Shown: piece after piece, positions 9,324 to 18,463 of the stretch
Layout of the letters: each line of letters starts with the position of its first letter
Position numbering within the stretch: position 1 is the stretch's first letter
Assembly: GCA_016742255.1 (NCBI GenBank)
Contig: JACVCB010000016.1
Location: 23,218 to 87,217, forward strand
Source of the DNA: Leptospira sp.
GTDB lineage: Bacteria > Spirochaetota > Leptospiria > Leptospirales > Leptospiraceae
Direction: 5' to 3'
Length of the DNA stretch: 64,000 bases
The notes under the pieces: generated by a model
Seen by the model: only the letters and a program-made list of their open reading frames with translations
The model's database searches: none
Told to the model about the DNA's origin: nothing
Program-made: the position numbers and the translations under genes

Positions 9324-10664
9324 TTACACAGTCTTCTCGAAGACTTCGCCCGCTATCCCTTTCAATTTTTCAGGGAAAATTACACATTCGGCAAGGATTT
9401 TTTTGGTGGCATTTAGGATATCAAATGGAACATCCTGGCCAACACTTAAGAATGCGAATTCCCTGTGAATAGTATCGGCTAATTCTACTACAGAACCTAA
9501 AAATTCTGCTTCATCGAGCTTGGTTAATAAAATTCTTTTATAACCTACCGACTCATACGCGTTTGTTACCGCAAGGGCATTGTCTTTGGAAACCGTAGAG
9601 GAAAGTACCAAGATGGTTTCGATATGATCCTTTTCCCCAAATACTTGGTAGAATTCCTGAAGTTTTTCTAGGTTTTCCGATTTACGGTGGGAGTATCCGG
9701 CCGTATCCACTAGGATGAGCTCGGATCCATCTCGGAGGATTGCCTCTTTCCATTTGCGTAAGTCTTTGGCCGCATAAAACGGAAGGCCCATTGCATCAGC
9801 ATAAAACTTCAATTGGTCAATGGCCGCAATTCGATAATTGTCAGTTGTATACAGAGAAACTTTTTTCCCCATATGCAAACTGTACTTAGCAGCTAACTTT
9901 GCAATGGAAGTCGTTTTCCCTGAACCAGTTGGACCTACAAAAAAAACAACCTTACGTTTGCCACGAGGGGTTCCACTAAAAAGATCAGAATCCACTTGGA
10001 TCCTTTCTTCTAAATAAGTCACAGCTCTGTCAGTCACATTCGCATATCGACTTAGGTCCACTGCGGAAAGGCGTGAAGTCAAAGTGACGGCCATTTCCTC
10101 TAAGTAAGATTCAGAAAAACCTTCACGTAACAGACGATCGACGAGCTTTTGGATATGGGGGTGTCTTTCTTTTGTTTGGGGAAATGATTCCGTTTTGGGT
10201 TCGAGTAAGGATTCCTTAGCTTCTGCTAAAGACAAACCAACAGGTCTTTCTTCATACGATTCGATTTCGTAAACAGTTTGGTCCTGTCTTCGTTTGCGTT
10301 CGGAAAAAGGGCGAACGGATTCAATATTTTTTTTACGATTGTTATAAGATAGGTTTGTGTTTTGCGAAGAGGAACCGACACCAATTCCCACAAGACCAGA
10401 TTCAGGGAGGGATTCTGTTCTTTGTTTTTGTTTGATGAGTTCTTTCAGGTCTTTGAGTTTTCGTTCGATTCGTTCTTTCGAATTTTGTTTTTCAGGAACA
10501 CCCACATCGATTTCATACATGCGTTGTGCCATAAGGCCAGTTCCAAAGAGACCACCTTCTGTGATCACTCGTTGGTCATACAAATGGGCCTCGGGACCAT
10601 ATTTCATTTTCATCTGCATGATGCAGTCTTGTAAGTCTTTGCCTCGGATTTTCACAAAATCCAT
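9324..10664 (-). CDS. flhF: Flagellar GTPase FlhF (SRP family)
   Basis: 446 residues: N-terminal B region (MDFVKIRGKDLQDCIMQMKMKYGPEA), a long charged linker with KxKE repeats, then the SRP-type NG domain with P-loop GPTGSGKT (244-251), TTDNYRIAAIDQLKFYADAMGLPF, DTAGYSH and TKLDEAEFLGSV. FlhF recruits early flagellar components to the pole and is stimulated by FlhG, encoded next. A strong GGGGGAG Shine-Dalgarno sits just before the ATG. It is the first gene of the 10-kb minus-strand motility operon; the 181 bp upstream is shared with divergent mnmD. Confidence 0.93.
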   Translation of the reverse strand: MDFVKIRGKDLQDCIMQMKMKYGPEAHLYDQRVITEGGLFGTGLMAQRMYEIDVGVPEKQNSKERIERKLKDLKELIKQKQRTESLPESGLVGIGVGSSSQNTNLSYNNRKKNIESVRPFSERKRRQDQTVYEIESYEERPVGLSLAEAKESLLEPKTESFPQTKERHPHIQKLVDRLLREGFSESYLEEMAVTLTSRLSAVDLSRYANVTDRAVTYLEERIQVDSDLFSGTPRGKRKVVFFVGPTGSGKTTSIAKLAAKYSLHMGKKVSLYTTDNYRIAAIDQLKFYADAMGLPFYAAKDLRKWKEAILRDGSELILVDTAGYSHRKSENLEKLQEFYQVFGEKDHIETILVLSSTVSKDNALAVTNAYESVGYKRILLTKLDEAEFLGSVVELADTIHREFAFLSVGQDVPFDILNATKKILAECVIFPEKLKGIAGEVFEKTV

Positions 10665-10741
10665 AGAATCTCCCCCAAACCTGGGAAAAATATGAATGGT
10701 ACCCTCAATTTGGAAAGTCTTTTTTATGAGACATAATAAAA

Positions 10742-10769
10742 TTGACCAATTCGGATCCGTTTTTACTCA
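10742..10769 (+). promoter_or_regulatory. Possible promoter for mnmD-mnmC2
   Basis: In the 181-bp divergent region between flhF and mnmD, TTGACC (10742-10747) is followed after 16 bp by TACTCA (10764-10769). This is a good -35 and a poor -10, so it is a weak candidate. No FliA-type TAAA/GCCGATAA promoter was seen facing flhF. The rest of the region shows nothing else distinctive. Confidence 0.25.
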
Positions 10770-10845
10770 TTTCCTAGATACCAGATCAGATTCCGTTTCC
10801 CTTCCCCTTTTGTTCCCTCATTCTGGCATTAAATAGAAACCTAAG

Positions 10846-11589
10846 ATGGATCCAAACAATCATAAATTCGGAATTGAAATGAAGGATGGAGTTCCCGTAT
10901 CTCTTTCGTTTGATGATGTATACTTTTCCAAAGAAGGTGGTTGGGAAGAATCTCGTTATGTATTTGTGGAAGGGAACCAAATCCCCAGTCGATTGTCCGC
11001 AAGTGAAACGAAGTTACTCTCCATAGGAGAATTAGGCTTTGGTACGGGACTCAATGTATTTGTGACCTTGGATCTATGGTTAGGTGCAGAGAACCCAACA
11101 TCCCTAGAGTATTTCAGTTTAGAAGGATACCCTTTAACAAAAGAAACCTTACTCACACTGAATCATTCCTTTCCCGACAAACCTTTATGGACAAAACCAT
11201 TACTTGAGTCCTATGAGGAACAATTCCAAAAATGGGAAATGGACCCAAATCAAAAAGAATGGAAAACAGAATTCCTTCACCCAAATGGAAAGGCAAAGTT
11301 TCAAGTCCATTTGTTCTTTGGTGATGTGAGTGAATGTCTAAACGAGTTTCCAATCATCGATTTTTGGTATTTGGATGGATTTTCACCAAATAAAAATCCG
11401 AAGATGTGGTCTGAGGACACATTATCTCAATTGCGGAATCATTCTAAAACGGGAACTCGATTTGCGACTTTCACAGCTGCCGGGTTCATTCGTAGGAATT
11501 TGGAAATATTGGGGTTTCATATCCAAAAACAAAAAGGGTTTGGAAAAAAAAGAGAAATGTTAACAGGAGTTTTACGCTCATCCTCATGA
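10846..11589 (+). CDS. mnmD: tRNA 5-(methylaminomethyl)uridine methyltransferase MnmD
   Basis: 247 residues equal to the N-terminal SAM-dependent half of E. coli MnmC, which methylates nm5(s2)U34 of tRNA to mnm5(s2)U. Seen are the opening with SLSFDDVYFSKEGG, SAM loop GELGFGTGLN and the family signature around D177 (DGFSPNKNPKMW), then FATFTAAGFIRR and KKREML. The oxidoreductase half is a separate overlapping gene directly downstream (ATGA overlap), so the fused MnmC protein is here split in two in the same order. Standalone MnmD is known in several bacteria. Confidence 0.9.
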   Translation: MDPNNHKFGIEMKDGVPVSLSFDDVYFSKEGGWEESRYVFVEGNQIPSRLSASETKLLSIGELGFGTGLNVFVTLDLWLGAENPTSLEYFSLEGYPLTKETLLTLNHSFPDKPLWTKPLLESYEEQFQKWEMDPNQKEWKTEFLHPNGKAKFQVHLFFGDVSECLNEFPIIDFWYLDGFSPNKNPKMWSEDTLSQLRNHSKTGTRFATFTAAGFIRRNLEILGFHIQKQKGFGKKREMLTGVLRSSS

Positions 11590-12782
11590 ACCCATCTGAT
11601 TCCAAAACAGCCTTAGTTGTGGGAGCAGGAATCGCTGGTGCGAGCGTATGTTATGCACTTTCCAAACGAAATATCAAAACCATTTTAGTCGAATCTGAAC
11701 TTAGTTCTGCAGGAAAAGCAAGTGGAAATCCAATCGGAGTTGTTTATCCTTTTCTCACCAAACACAAAACAGCTGAATCTGAATTTTCCCTACTTGCATA
11801 TCAGTATTTTTTAGAACTTTGGGAATCTTTGGAATTGGGGAAACGTGTCCCACATGTGGATGGAATCCATTTTTTACTCGATTCCTCTTCAGCTTATGAC
11901 CGTTATTCGCACTCCCTACATTCCCATCACATCCCAGAATCGTTGGCATCTCTTTCCAAAGAACCAAATTCAAATTTAGATGCGTTACTCTTTCCAAAAG
12001 GGAAAGCGCTTTCCCCAGTTTCTCTCACAAAAGAACTCATTCGCATCGCAAATCCGATGGAACACTACCATTCAAAACTCCTTTCTTGGGAAGTGAATGA
12101 AGGAAATGGAAACTTGATTTGTCAGTTTGAAAAGGAAATCTTACATGTTGATTATTTATTCTTAACACAAGGATACCAATTTTTAGCTGATCCAAAACTC
12201 CAATGGATCCCTATGAAACAAGTTCGTGGGCAAATCGTACAAATTCCATCCTCCATCTTCCAAAATCAATTTTCTATTTTGTATGGTGATTATTTAACTG
12301 CAGACATTGGCGGAGAACGAGTGCTTGGTGCCAGTTTCGACGAGTTCCATTTGGAAGAGGAACCGAGGCCAAAGGAGACATTCGATTTATGGAATGGATT
12401 ACAAACAAAACTTCCCAACTTACTCAAAAATTGGGAAGAATTCGATATCCAAAACTTTGGCACGCGAGTGAGTTATAGAACCCAGTCCCAAGATAGACAC
12501 CCAGTTGGCGGTAAACTTCCTAATTTATCAGTTTTAGATACATCCATAAAATACCAAAACTTATTCCGCAAAAACGCCAAAACCTTTGAAATTCCTTATT
12601 TTGAAACGGTTGGGATTCTGAATGGACTTGGATCTCGTGGGTTAACACATGCCCTACTCGCAGCAGAAATTTTAGTTTGTGATCTTCTCTCTCAGACGTT
12701 AGAGATTTCTGACACAATTAAGAAGGCTTTGAAACCAGACCGTTTTTTACTTCGTAAGTGGAAACGAGATGAGCTAACATAG
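11586..12782 (+). CDS. mnmC: MnmC2-type FAD oxidoreductase
   Basis: 398 residues of the DAO/MnmC C-terminal family. The Rossmann FAD motif VVGAGIAGASVCYAL is at residues 11-25; later motifs are GKASGNPIGVVYPFLTKH, VRGQIVQIPSS, RTQSQDRHPVGG and LNGLGSRGLTHALLAAEIL. The MnmC oxidoreductase domain removes the carboxymethyl group of cmnm5U34 to give nm5U34, the substrate of MnmD. It overlaps mnmD by 4 bp, indicating coupled translation. Its last 65 bp overlap the 3' end of lpxK on the opposite strand, so no intergenic terminator exists between them. Confidence 0.88.
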   Translation: MNPSDSKTALVVGAGIAGASVCYALSKRNIKTILVESELSSAGKASGNPIGVVYPFLTKHKTAESEFSLLAYQYFLELWESLELGKRVPHVDGIHFLLDSSSAYDRYSHSLHSHHIPESLASLSKEPNSNLDALLFPKGKALSPVSLTKELIRIANPMEHYHSKLLSWEVNEGNGNLICQFEKEILHVDYLFLTQGYQFLADPKLQWIPMKQVRGQIVQIPSSIFQNQFSILYGDYLTADIGGERVLGASFDEFHLEEEPRPKETFDLWNGLQTKLPNLLKNWEEFDIQNFGTRVSYRTQSQDRHPVGGKLPNLSVLDTSIKYQNLFRKNAKTFEIPYFETVGILNGLGSRGLTHALLAAEILVCDLLSQTLEISDTIKKALKPDRFLLRKWKRDELT

Positions 12783-13827
12783 ACTCAAAAACAGATTGTT
12801 CATGTAACACCACATCAACTCTGATGACAAAAAGTTGCATTTTTTTACGTTTCATTTCTTCGATAAATTTAATTTGTGTTCTTACCTTTACCCAATCTTT
12901 TTCCGTTGTCACAAAAATCGTTTTTTCATCTTTACCATCCAACAAGGAGAGTAATACTGTTTCTTCAAATTCATAGTGGTCGGGGAAAAATCGAGACTGG
13001 ATTTGATTTGTATTTAAGGTAGAGATCGTTGTTTCCAAAACATGATTTGGATTCCCAACACCGGTGAACAAAAAATAACTATCGCTAGGTGAAGCTTCCT
13101 GCATTAAAGAATTTTTGGGAACTAATGATTGTTCAAATGTATCTAAATTGATTTCGTAGGCATCTGCTTGGAAGGAAGAACCAAAGGTAGGCAATTGAAT
13201 TCCTAATTGGTCGAGTGTTCCTTTTCCTTTTTCGAATTCTTTTTGATTTGTTTCCGTAATTTTTGTAAATACAATGACGTTTGCACGTTTTACATGCGAA
13301 ATTGGTTCTCGTAAGTAACCAAGTGGGATCGTAAACCCATTTCCAAAGGGAGCATTATTATCGAGTAATACAATGTCAAAATCTCTATGGATTTGGTTGT
13401 GTTGGAATCCATCATCCAAAATCACAATATGTTGTTTGGACTGAATTTGATTGTATTTAAAAAAACTACCAATTCGATTCTGCCCAATCATCACTTGAAC
13501 ACCAGGAAACCGTTCTTTGTGTTCGCTAGGTTCATCGCCAAATAGATTTGGAGAATGACCGTCAGTAAGGATTGCACCTTCTTTTGACAATTTTGCTTTG
13601 TATCCACGAGATAGGATCGTGATCGCATATCCTTTGTTAGCTTTCTGGAAGTATTGGACTAAATATTGAACAAAAGGAGTTTTCCCTGTACCACCAACCG
13701 TGATATTTCCAACACTGATCACGAGTGTATTTGGCAAAACGGTAGTTTTTTTTCTCCCTTGAGACAACCAAAAGAGAAACTGATACAACCAAGTAAGAGG
13801 TAAAAATAAAGTGAAAAAAACTTTCAT
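12718..13827 (-). CDS. lpxK: Tetraacyldisaccharide 4'-kinase LpxK
   Basis: 369 residues. Phosphorylates the 4' position of the lipid A disaccharide precursor at the inner membrane face. It has an N-terminal hydrophobic segment (VFFTLFLPLTWLYQFLFW), then the characteristic VISVGNITVGGTGKTP P-loop (38-51), DDGFQH and GYLREP motifs, and TTEKDWVKV near the C-terminus. It is slightly longer than the usual 310-340 residues. Its presence supports a diderm LPS-bearing spirochete such as Leptospira (Borrelia and Treponema lack LPS). It is followed on its 5' side by hisE. The 3' end overlaps convergent mnmC2 by 65 bp. Confidence 0.93.
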   Translation of the reverse strand: MKVFFTLFLPLTWLYQFLFWLSQGRKKTTVLPNTLVISVGNITVGGTGKTPFVQYLVQYFQKANKGYAITILSRGYKAKLSKEGAILTDGHSPNLFGDEPSEHKERFPGVQVMIGQNRIGSFFKYNQIQSKQHIVILDDGFQHNQIHRDFDIVLLDNNAPFGNGFTIPLGYLREPISHVKRANVIVFTKITETNQKEFEKGKGTLDQLGIQLPTFGSSFQADAYEINLDTFEQSLVPKNSLMQEASPSDSYFLFTGVGNPNHVLETTISTLNTNQIQSRFFPDHYEFEETVLLSLLDGKDEKTIFVTTEKDWVKVRTQIKFIEEMKRKKMQLFVIRVDVVLHEQSVFESMLAHLVSTYEVKNGLVSKPS

Positions 13828-13855
13828 TTCGTTTCGCGAGAGGAAACTACTACTG

Positions 13856-14134
13856 TTAACTGTGTCTTTTTTCTAATTCTTTTGCGATCGTTGATAAACT
13901 AATCCCTTTTTCCACCATCAACACTTCTAAATGGAAAACCAAATCGGCAATTTCGTGAATGAGCTCTTTTTCGTTTGGATTTTTTGCAGCAATGATGACC
14001 TCACCCGCTTCCTCACCGATTTTTTTAAGGATACGGTCAACACCGTCGCGAAACAATTCAGCTGTGTAAGATTTTTCAGGTAATTCTTCTTTTCGTTTGC
14101 GGAGTAAATCTTCCAATTTTAATAAAAATTCCAT
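13856..14134 (-). CDS. hisE: Phosphoribosyl-ATP pyrophosphatase HisE
   Basis: 92-residue MazG-like all-alpha pyrophosphatase for the second step of histidine synthesis (PR-ATP to PR-AMP). Conserved acidic motifs are visible: [12 protein letters not shown] and [17 protein letters not shown]. The size fits standalone HisE; HisI must be encoded elsewhere. It is upstream of lpxK with a 28-bp gap, probably cotranscribed, and divergent from the thioredoxin-TPR gene. Confidence 0.92.
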   Translation of the reverse strand: MEFLLKLEDLLRKRKEELPEKSYTAELFRDGVDRILKKIGEEAGEVIIAAKNPNEKELIHEIADLVFHLEVLMVEKGISLSTIAKELEKRHS

Positions 14135-14233
14135 TTCGTTTGCCTTCTAACTACCATGGAAACTGCCCATTCTATTTCGAAAAAGCGAAAATTGGTTGTT
14201 GGTAATCTCCGAAATCAGCTAGAATGTGAATGG

Positions 14234-15055
14234 ATGATACGATTTACCACTCTAGTTTTTTCCTTCATTTTATGCTCGAGTTTATCTGCTGAGTCAAGTT
14301 GGGGCAATTCCATTCAAAAGGGATTTGAAACCGCCAAACAGGAAAATAAATTCATCATCGTTGATGTATTTGCAGATTGGTGTACGTATTGTATGGTTTT
14401 GGAAAAAGAAATTTTCCCAGACCCAGAAGTGAGTCGCATCTTAGACCAATTCGTTCGAGTGCGACTTGACGGAGAAGAATTTCCGAACCTTCGTAAAAAG
14501 TACAATATCGAAGGTTATCCGACAATTTTGTTCTTAGATGGGGATGGAAATTTTGTCACAAAGATAGTAGGCCTTGCAACCAAGGAAGATATTGTCTCCC
14601 TTTCAAAAAGAATCTTACAAGAACCAAACTTAGAATCTTTTTTAAAAACTGAAATTAGAAAAGAAAAAGAGAACCCTCACTTACACTTTCGTTTGGGTTT
14701 GTTGTACTTTCAAAACAAGGAATATGAAAAAGCAGAAGAACAATTTCTCAATTCCATACAAAAATCAAAAAACATTCCCATCGTAAAAGAGAATTCTCAC
14801 TTTAATTTAAATCTGATCCGGTCCGTCAATGGACCAAAAGATGGTGCTGTATCTTCTTGGAAAGAATTCATTAAAACTTATCCAAATTCGAAACGAATCA
14901 CAACCGCGAAATTGTATTATGGGATTAGTTTAAAAGAAACGGGAGACTTAAAACTTGCTAAGTCCATCCTTACCGAGATCCAACCGAAGTTAGTCTCGGA
15001 GTCAGACAAAACCATTTGTAAAGAAACTCTATTACAAATCGAAAAAGGTTTTTAA
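14234..15055 (+). CDS. Exported thioredoxin-fold protein with TPR domain
   Basis: Read from the ATG at 14234, 273 residues: a signal peptide (MIRFTTLVFSFILCSSLSAES), a thioredoxin-like domain with active site WCTYC (Cys 50 and 53), the cis-proline-type motif YPTILFLDGDG, then TPR-like helices (LHFRLGLLYFQNKEYEKAEEQFLNSI and on). It resembles DsbD-gamma/thioredoxin_7-type periplasmic reductants. An upstream in-frame ATG at 14156 would add 26 hydrophilic residues before the signal peptide and is less likely. It may maintain disulphides of periplasmic or lipoproteins; substrate unknown. Confidence 0.8.
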   Translation: MIRFTTLVFSFILCSSLSAESSWGNSIQKGFETAKQENKFIIVDVFADWCTYCMVLEKEIFPDPEVSRILDQFVRVRLDGEEFPNLRKKYNIEGYPTILFLDGDGNFVTKIVGLATKEDIVSLSKRILQEPNLESFLKTEIRKEKENPHLHFRLGLLYFQNKEYEKAEEQFLNSIQKSKNIPIVKENSHFNLNLIRSVNGPKDGAVSSWKEFIKTYPNSKRITTAKLYYGISLKETGDLKLAKSILTEIQPKLVSESDKTICKETLLQIEKGF

Positions 15056-15067
15056 TCCAGAAATCAC

Positions 15068-15091
15068 TTCGGCAAACAATGGTTTGCCGAA
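15068..15091. terminator. Hairpin between convergent genes
   Basis: A perfect 10-bp inverted repeat, TTCGGCAAAC and GTTTGCCGAA with loop AATG, lies 13 bp after the stop of the thioredoxin-TPR gene and 8 bp past the ugd stop on the other strand. Neither side has a real T tract (AATAAATCT on the plus side), so it may act as a bidirectional RNA-stabilising hairpin or a weak terminator. Confidence 0.6.
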
Positions 15092-15098
15092 AATAAAT

Positions 15099-16403
15099 CT
15101 AGCGATTCCCAATAGAATAATAAGTGAAACCTAATTCTTGCATAAGTGTAGGTTTATATTGATTCCTTCCATCAAAGATAAGTGGAGCCTTTAACAAGGA
15201 TTTGATCTTTGCAAAATCTGGTTCCCTGAATTCTCGCCACTCCGTTAATAATAACATAGCATCTGCACCTTCTAAAGTTGAATATGCATCTTTTTTATAT
15301 TCCACTTTGCCATCAAAGTAATACTTTGAAGTTTCCATAGCCGCTGGATCAAATACTTGGATTTTGGCACCGTTTTTATGTAGTTCATAGATTAGCGGAA
15401 TTGATGGAGCTTCTCGCATATCATCCGTTCCAGGTTTAAACGAAAGACCCCAAATACCAAATGTTTTCCCTTTCATATCAGTTGATTTGAAGTGTTGGAA
15501 AATTTTATCAGTAAGTCTTGTTTTTTGTTTTTCATTCACATCTTCCACTGATTGGATGATGTGCATTGGTGCATTGACTTCTTCTGCTGTCCTAAGAAGT
15601 GCTCTCACATCTTTTGGAAAACAAGATCCACCATACCCAATCCCTGCATATAAGAATTGACGTCCAATTCTTGAGTCTGTTCCCATACCTTTCCGAACAT
15701 CATCATAATTGGCACCTAACGCATCACATAAATTTGCAATCTCGTTTACAAAGGAAATCTTTGTCGCAAGGAAAGCGTTACAAGCATACTTAGTGAGTTC
15801 CGCAGAACGTATACTCATCGTGATAATTGGGTTTCCATTCAAAACAAATGGAGAGTATAACTCACTCATTTTTTTAGCAGCGTGATCTGATTCAGCACCA
15901 ATCACAACTCGCTCAGGGCGCATAAAATCTTCAATTGCAGCCCCTTCTTTCAAAAATTCAGGATTCGAAACCACATCAAACGAGTGTTTTGTGTTTTTTG
16001 CTACGATTTCCTTTACTTTGTCTGCAGTTCCAACGGGAACAGTTGATTTATCAACAATGATTTTGTGTCCATTCATTGTTTTTCCAACTTCTTCTGCTAC
16101 TGCGAAAACAAATCGTAAGTCCGCGGATCCGTTATCGGATGTTGGAGTTCCAACAGCAATGAATACGAATTCAGAAGCCTCAACTCCATCCTTTAAGGAT
16201 GTGGAAAATTTAAGTCTGCCTTCTTTATAATTACGTTCTACCAGTTCTGACAAACCTGGTTCATAAATCGGTATGATTCCTGTTTTTAAATCACTGATCT
16301 TTTTTTCATCTTTATCAATACAAATCACATCATTGCCATATTCAGCAAAACAGGTACCTGCAACGAGACCCACATATCCGGTTCCGACTACGCAAACTTT
16401 CAT
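15099..16403 (-). CDS. ugd: UDP-glucose 6-dehydrogenase
   Basis: 434 residues; oxidises UDP-glucose to UDP-glucuronate with two NAD+. It has an N-terminal Rossmann fold with GTGYVG (7-12), motifs VDKSTVPVGT and NPEFLKEGAAIEDFMRPERVV, and catalytic Cys261 in GYGGSCFPKDV. The C-terminal domain contains WGLSFKPGTDDMREAPS. UDP-glucuronate feeds surface polysaccharide synthesis, in line with the neighbouring Wzt/Wzm exporter genes transcribed in the same direction upstream (59-bp gap). Confidence 0.95.
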   Translation of the reverse strand: MKVCVVGTGYVGLVAGTCFAEYGNDVICIDKDEKKISDLKTGIIPIYEPGLSELVERNYKEGRLKFSTSLKDGVEASEFVFIAVGTPTSDNGSADLRFVFAVAEEVGKTMNGHKIIVDKSTVPVGTADKVKEIVAKNTKHSFDVVSNPEFLKEGAAIEDFMRPERVVIGAESDHAAKKMSELYSPFVLNGNPIITMSIRSAELTKYACNAFLATKISFVNEIANLCDALGANYDDVRKGMGTDSRIGRQFLYAGIGYGGSCFPKDVRALLRTAEEVNAPMHIIQSVEDVNEKQKTRLTDKIFQHFKSTDMKGKTFGIWGLSFKPGTDDMREAPSIPLIYELHKNGAKIQVFDPAAMETSKYYFDGKVEYKKDAYSTLEGADAMLLLTEWREFREPDFAKIKSLLKAPLIFDGRNQYKPTLMQELGFTYYSIGNR

Positions 16404-16462
16404 AGGATTTCCAGAATTTCTATTTTGACCAAAAAGGAAACTGTTTTTCTAAAAGGAAGAAC

Positions 16463-17650
16463 CTAGTCTTCTCGGATGTGGAATTGTGTTGGGATATGAC
16501 AAATTCCTACGAATTTTTCAATTTTCCCTGATTCTACTTCAAAATCTAAGATGGACTCCCGCCAGAAATAACTCCCTTCAATATGGGATTCACCTTTATG
16601 GATTGAAACCCCAATCGTATACTTCCCTTGGGAAAACTGAATCGGAAAGACAAACTCAACTTGGTATTCTTTGCCCTTTTGGAAACTCCGTTTGCCATCG
16701 CCTAAGTGGTGGGTATTTGTTCCAAAGATACGAATCCCTTTTTCATTATCGATATGAAAACCAACGGTAACATCCTCTATAAATTCATCGGATAGGAATG
16801 TCAGTTGTAACCGAACCTGTGCTCCGATAAAAAACACATTCGAGGAAACACCATTTTGATTTTGTATGCTGACATGTAAATTTTGAATGGATTTGGAAGA
16901 ATAGGAATCTGATGGACTTGTCTCACCAGCTAACACATGCATATATTGTTCAATTGTTTCTTTGGGATTTCCTTCATAAAGAAGTCTTCCCTTATCTAAT
17001 AAAAGAGCACGTGTACAAAAATAAGAAACCAATCCTAAATCATGGCTCACAACAAGAATAGAGGTTCCTAATTCAGAAAATTCGCGAATTCGTTTCAGAC
17101 ATTTTTGTTGGAAACTTGCATCTCCCACAGCCAAGGCTTCATCGACGATTAGGATGTCTGGTCGTTTTGCAGTTGCCAAACTAAAACCAAGTCTCATTGC
17201 CATACCAGAGCTATAGTTCTTTAAGGGTGTGTAACGAAACTCTTCTAGTTCCGCAAAGGCAAATATAGTATCAGACAACGATTTGATTTCTTTTGGTTTG
17301 TATCCCCATACTAGTCCATTGAAGTATACATTTTCTTCTCCTGACAATTCAGGGTTAAATCCAACACTTAATTCAAGTAAAGCACGAACGGAACCATTCA
17401 CTTGTAAATTGCCCTTATCTTTTTGGATCACACCTGTGATTAACTTTAAAAGAGTCGACTTACCTGCTCCATTCCTTCCAATGATGCCAAGAATTTCTCC
17501 TGGATTTACTTTTAGGTTCAATGAATTGATTGCCGTAAATTTTGAGTCAATTCCGAAGTAACCAAAACTAAGACCTGCAAGGATTCGTTTCCAAGGTTTG
17601 GAAAACCCATGATAATCCTTGGAAAGATTTTCAATCAGAACAGAAGTCAT
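16463..17650 (-). CDS. Polysaccharide ABC exporter, ATP-binding subunit (Wzt-like)
   Basis: 395 residues. ATPase domain: Walker A GRNGAGKS (58-65), signature YSSGM (146-150), Walker B ILIVDEAL (166-173) and switch His203. The long insertion after the start (HGFSKPWKRILAGLSFGYFGIDSKF) is typical of O-antigen and teichoic acid exporters. Residues 245-395 form an extra beta-rich Wzt_C-type domain that, in E. coli O8/O9a, recognises the modified end of the O-polysaccharide. It pairs with the permease gene 6 bp upstream. Probably exports an O-antigen or similar glycan; the substrate cannot be read from sequence. Confidence 0.9.
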   Translation of the reverse strand: MTSVLIENLSKDYHGFSKPWKRILAGLSFGYFGIDSKFTAINSLNLKVNPGEILGIIGRNGAGKSTLLKLITGVIQKDKGNLQVNGSVRALLELSVGFNPELSGEENVYFNGLVWGYKPKEIKSLSDTIFAFAELEEFRYTPLKNYSSGMAMRLGFSLATAKRPDILIVDEALAVGDASFQQKCLKRIREFSELGTSILVVSHDLGLVSYFCTRALLLDKGRLLYEGNPKETIEQYMHVLAGETSPSDSYSSKSIQNLHVSIQNQNGVSSNVFFIGAQVRLQLTFLSDEFIEDVTVGFHIDNEKGIRIFGTNTHHLGDGKRSFQKGKEYQVEFVFPIQFSQGKYTIGVSIHKGESHIEGSYFWRESILDFEVESGKIEKFVGICHIPTQFHIRED

Positions 17651-17656
17651 TGGAAC

Positions 17657-18406
17657 TTAAAGATGATCCAAAATTACGGATTGGAATTTCCGTTTGGCGA
17701 GTAAATAAACAAGAAAAAAGAAAAGTAAAAACGGTGTTATGTGTAACCACTCAAATTGAGATTGAAACCCACTAATCACAGTTGTGCGAAATACATCCAA
17801 TGGGATAGTGAAAGGATTCCATTCATTCCATTGTTTAAGATATCCTGTTGGGTAATACAAAACAGGAATCCCCCAAAATACCAATTGGCTCACCAAACGA
17901 ATCAAAGGTGAGATATCCTTTAGGAGAATATTGAGTCGTGAAAGGTAATGCAATAGTAACATCAGATACAGTCCAGACAGAACAAGGACAGTGTAACCAA
18001 AAAAGATTCCGGTTAGATTTAATGTTCCTGAATACCCTAAGTAAAGGAACACAGGAATGGATGTGATGAAACTATGGATGAGAAACTGGACAAATGGAAT
18101 CCATAAAAAAAGATCAATGCCAAGGCTTGAACGTTTGAGTAAGGAACGATTGTCAGTGAGGATACCTGTGCCCCGTACAAGTAATTCTTGGATGGGTATC
18201 CAAAACAAAAGGCCAGTGAGCAAATAGGCAGTGAAATCTTCTTGGGTGGATGGGTTTCTTAGATTGAGGACTAAAAAGACAAGGGCGTACAAACTGATGA
18301 GTACTAAGTTCTGCAAAAACATCCAGGAAATTCCCAAGAAGGAACCTGCATATTGCAGAGCATAGTCACGCCGAACAAGAGCCCAAAGTATGGATAGTTT
18401 CTCCAT
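17657..18406 (-). CDS. Polysaccharide ABC exporter, permease subunit (Wzm-like)
   Basis: 249-residue ABC-2 type membrane protein with about six hydrophobic segments. It begins with the cytosolic interface helix typical of Wzm/TagG (LWALVRRDYALQYAGSFLG). NPSTQEDFTAYLLTGLLFW and the FWGIPVLYYPTGYL segment are conserved in this family. It is first in the operon with the Wzt-like ATPase. Flanking genes include ugd but no glycosyltransferases, so the rest of the polysaccharide locus must lie elsewhere. Confidence 0.9.
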   Translation of the reverse strand: MEKLSILWALVRRDYALQYAGSFLGISWMFLQNLVLISLYALVFLVLNLRNPSTQEDFTAYLLTGLLFWIPIQELLVRGTGILTDNRSLLKRSSLGIDLFLWIPFVQFLIHSFITSIPVFLYLGYSGTLNLTGIFFGYTVLVLSGLYLMLLLHYLSRLNILLKDISPLIRLVSQLVFWGIPVLYYPTGYLKQWNEWNPFTIPLDVFRTTVISGFQSQFEWLHITPFLLFFFLVYLLAKRKFQSVILDHL

Positions 18407-18463
18407 ACTTTGATTGTCGGCCCCGAGTCTCTGATTCTAGACCAGAAACCAGGGTATTGGTTC

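Noticed and set aside
14156..14233. Longer N-terminus for the thioredoxin-TPR protein
   Set aside because: It would place 26 hydrophilic residues before the signal peptide; ATG 14234 fits an exported protein.
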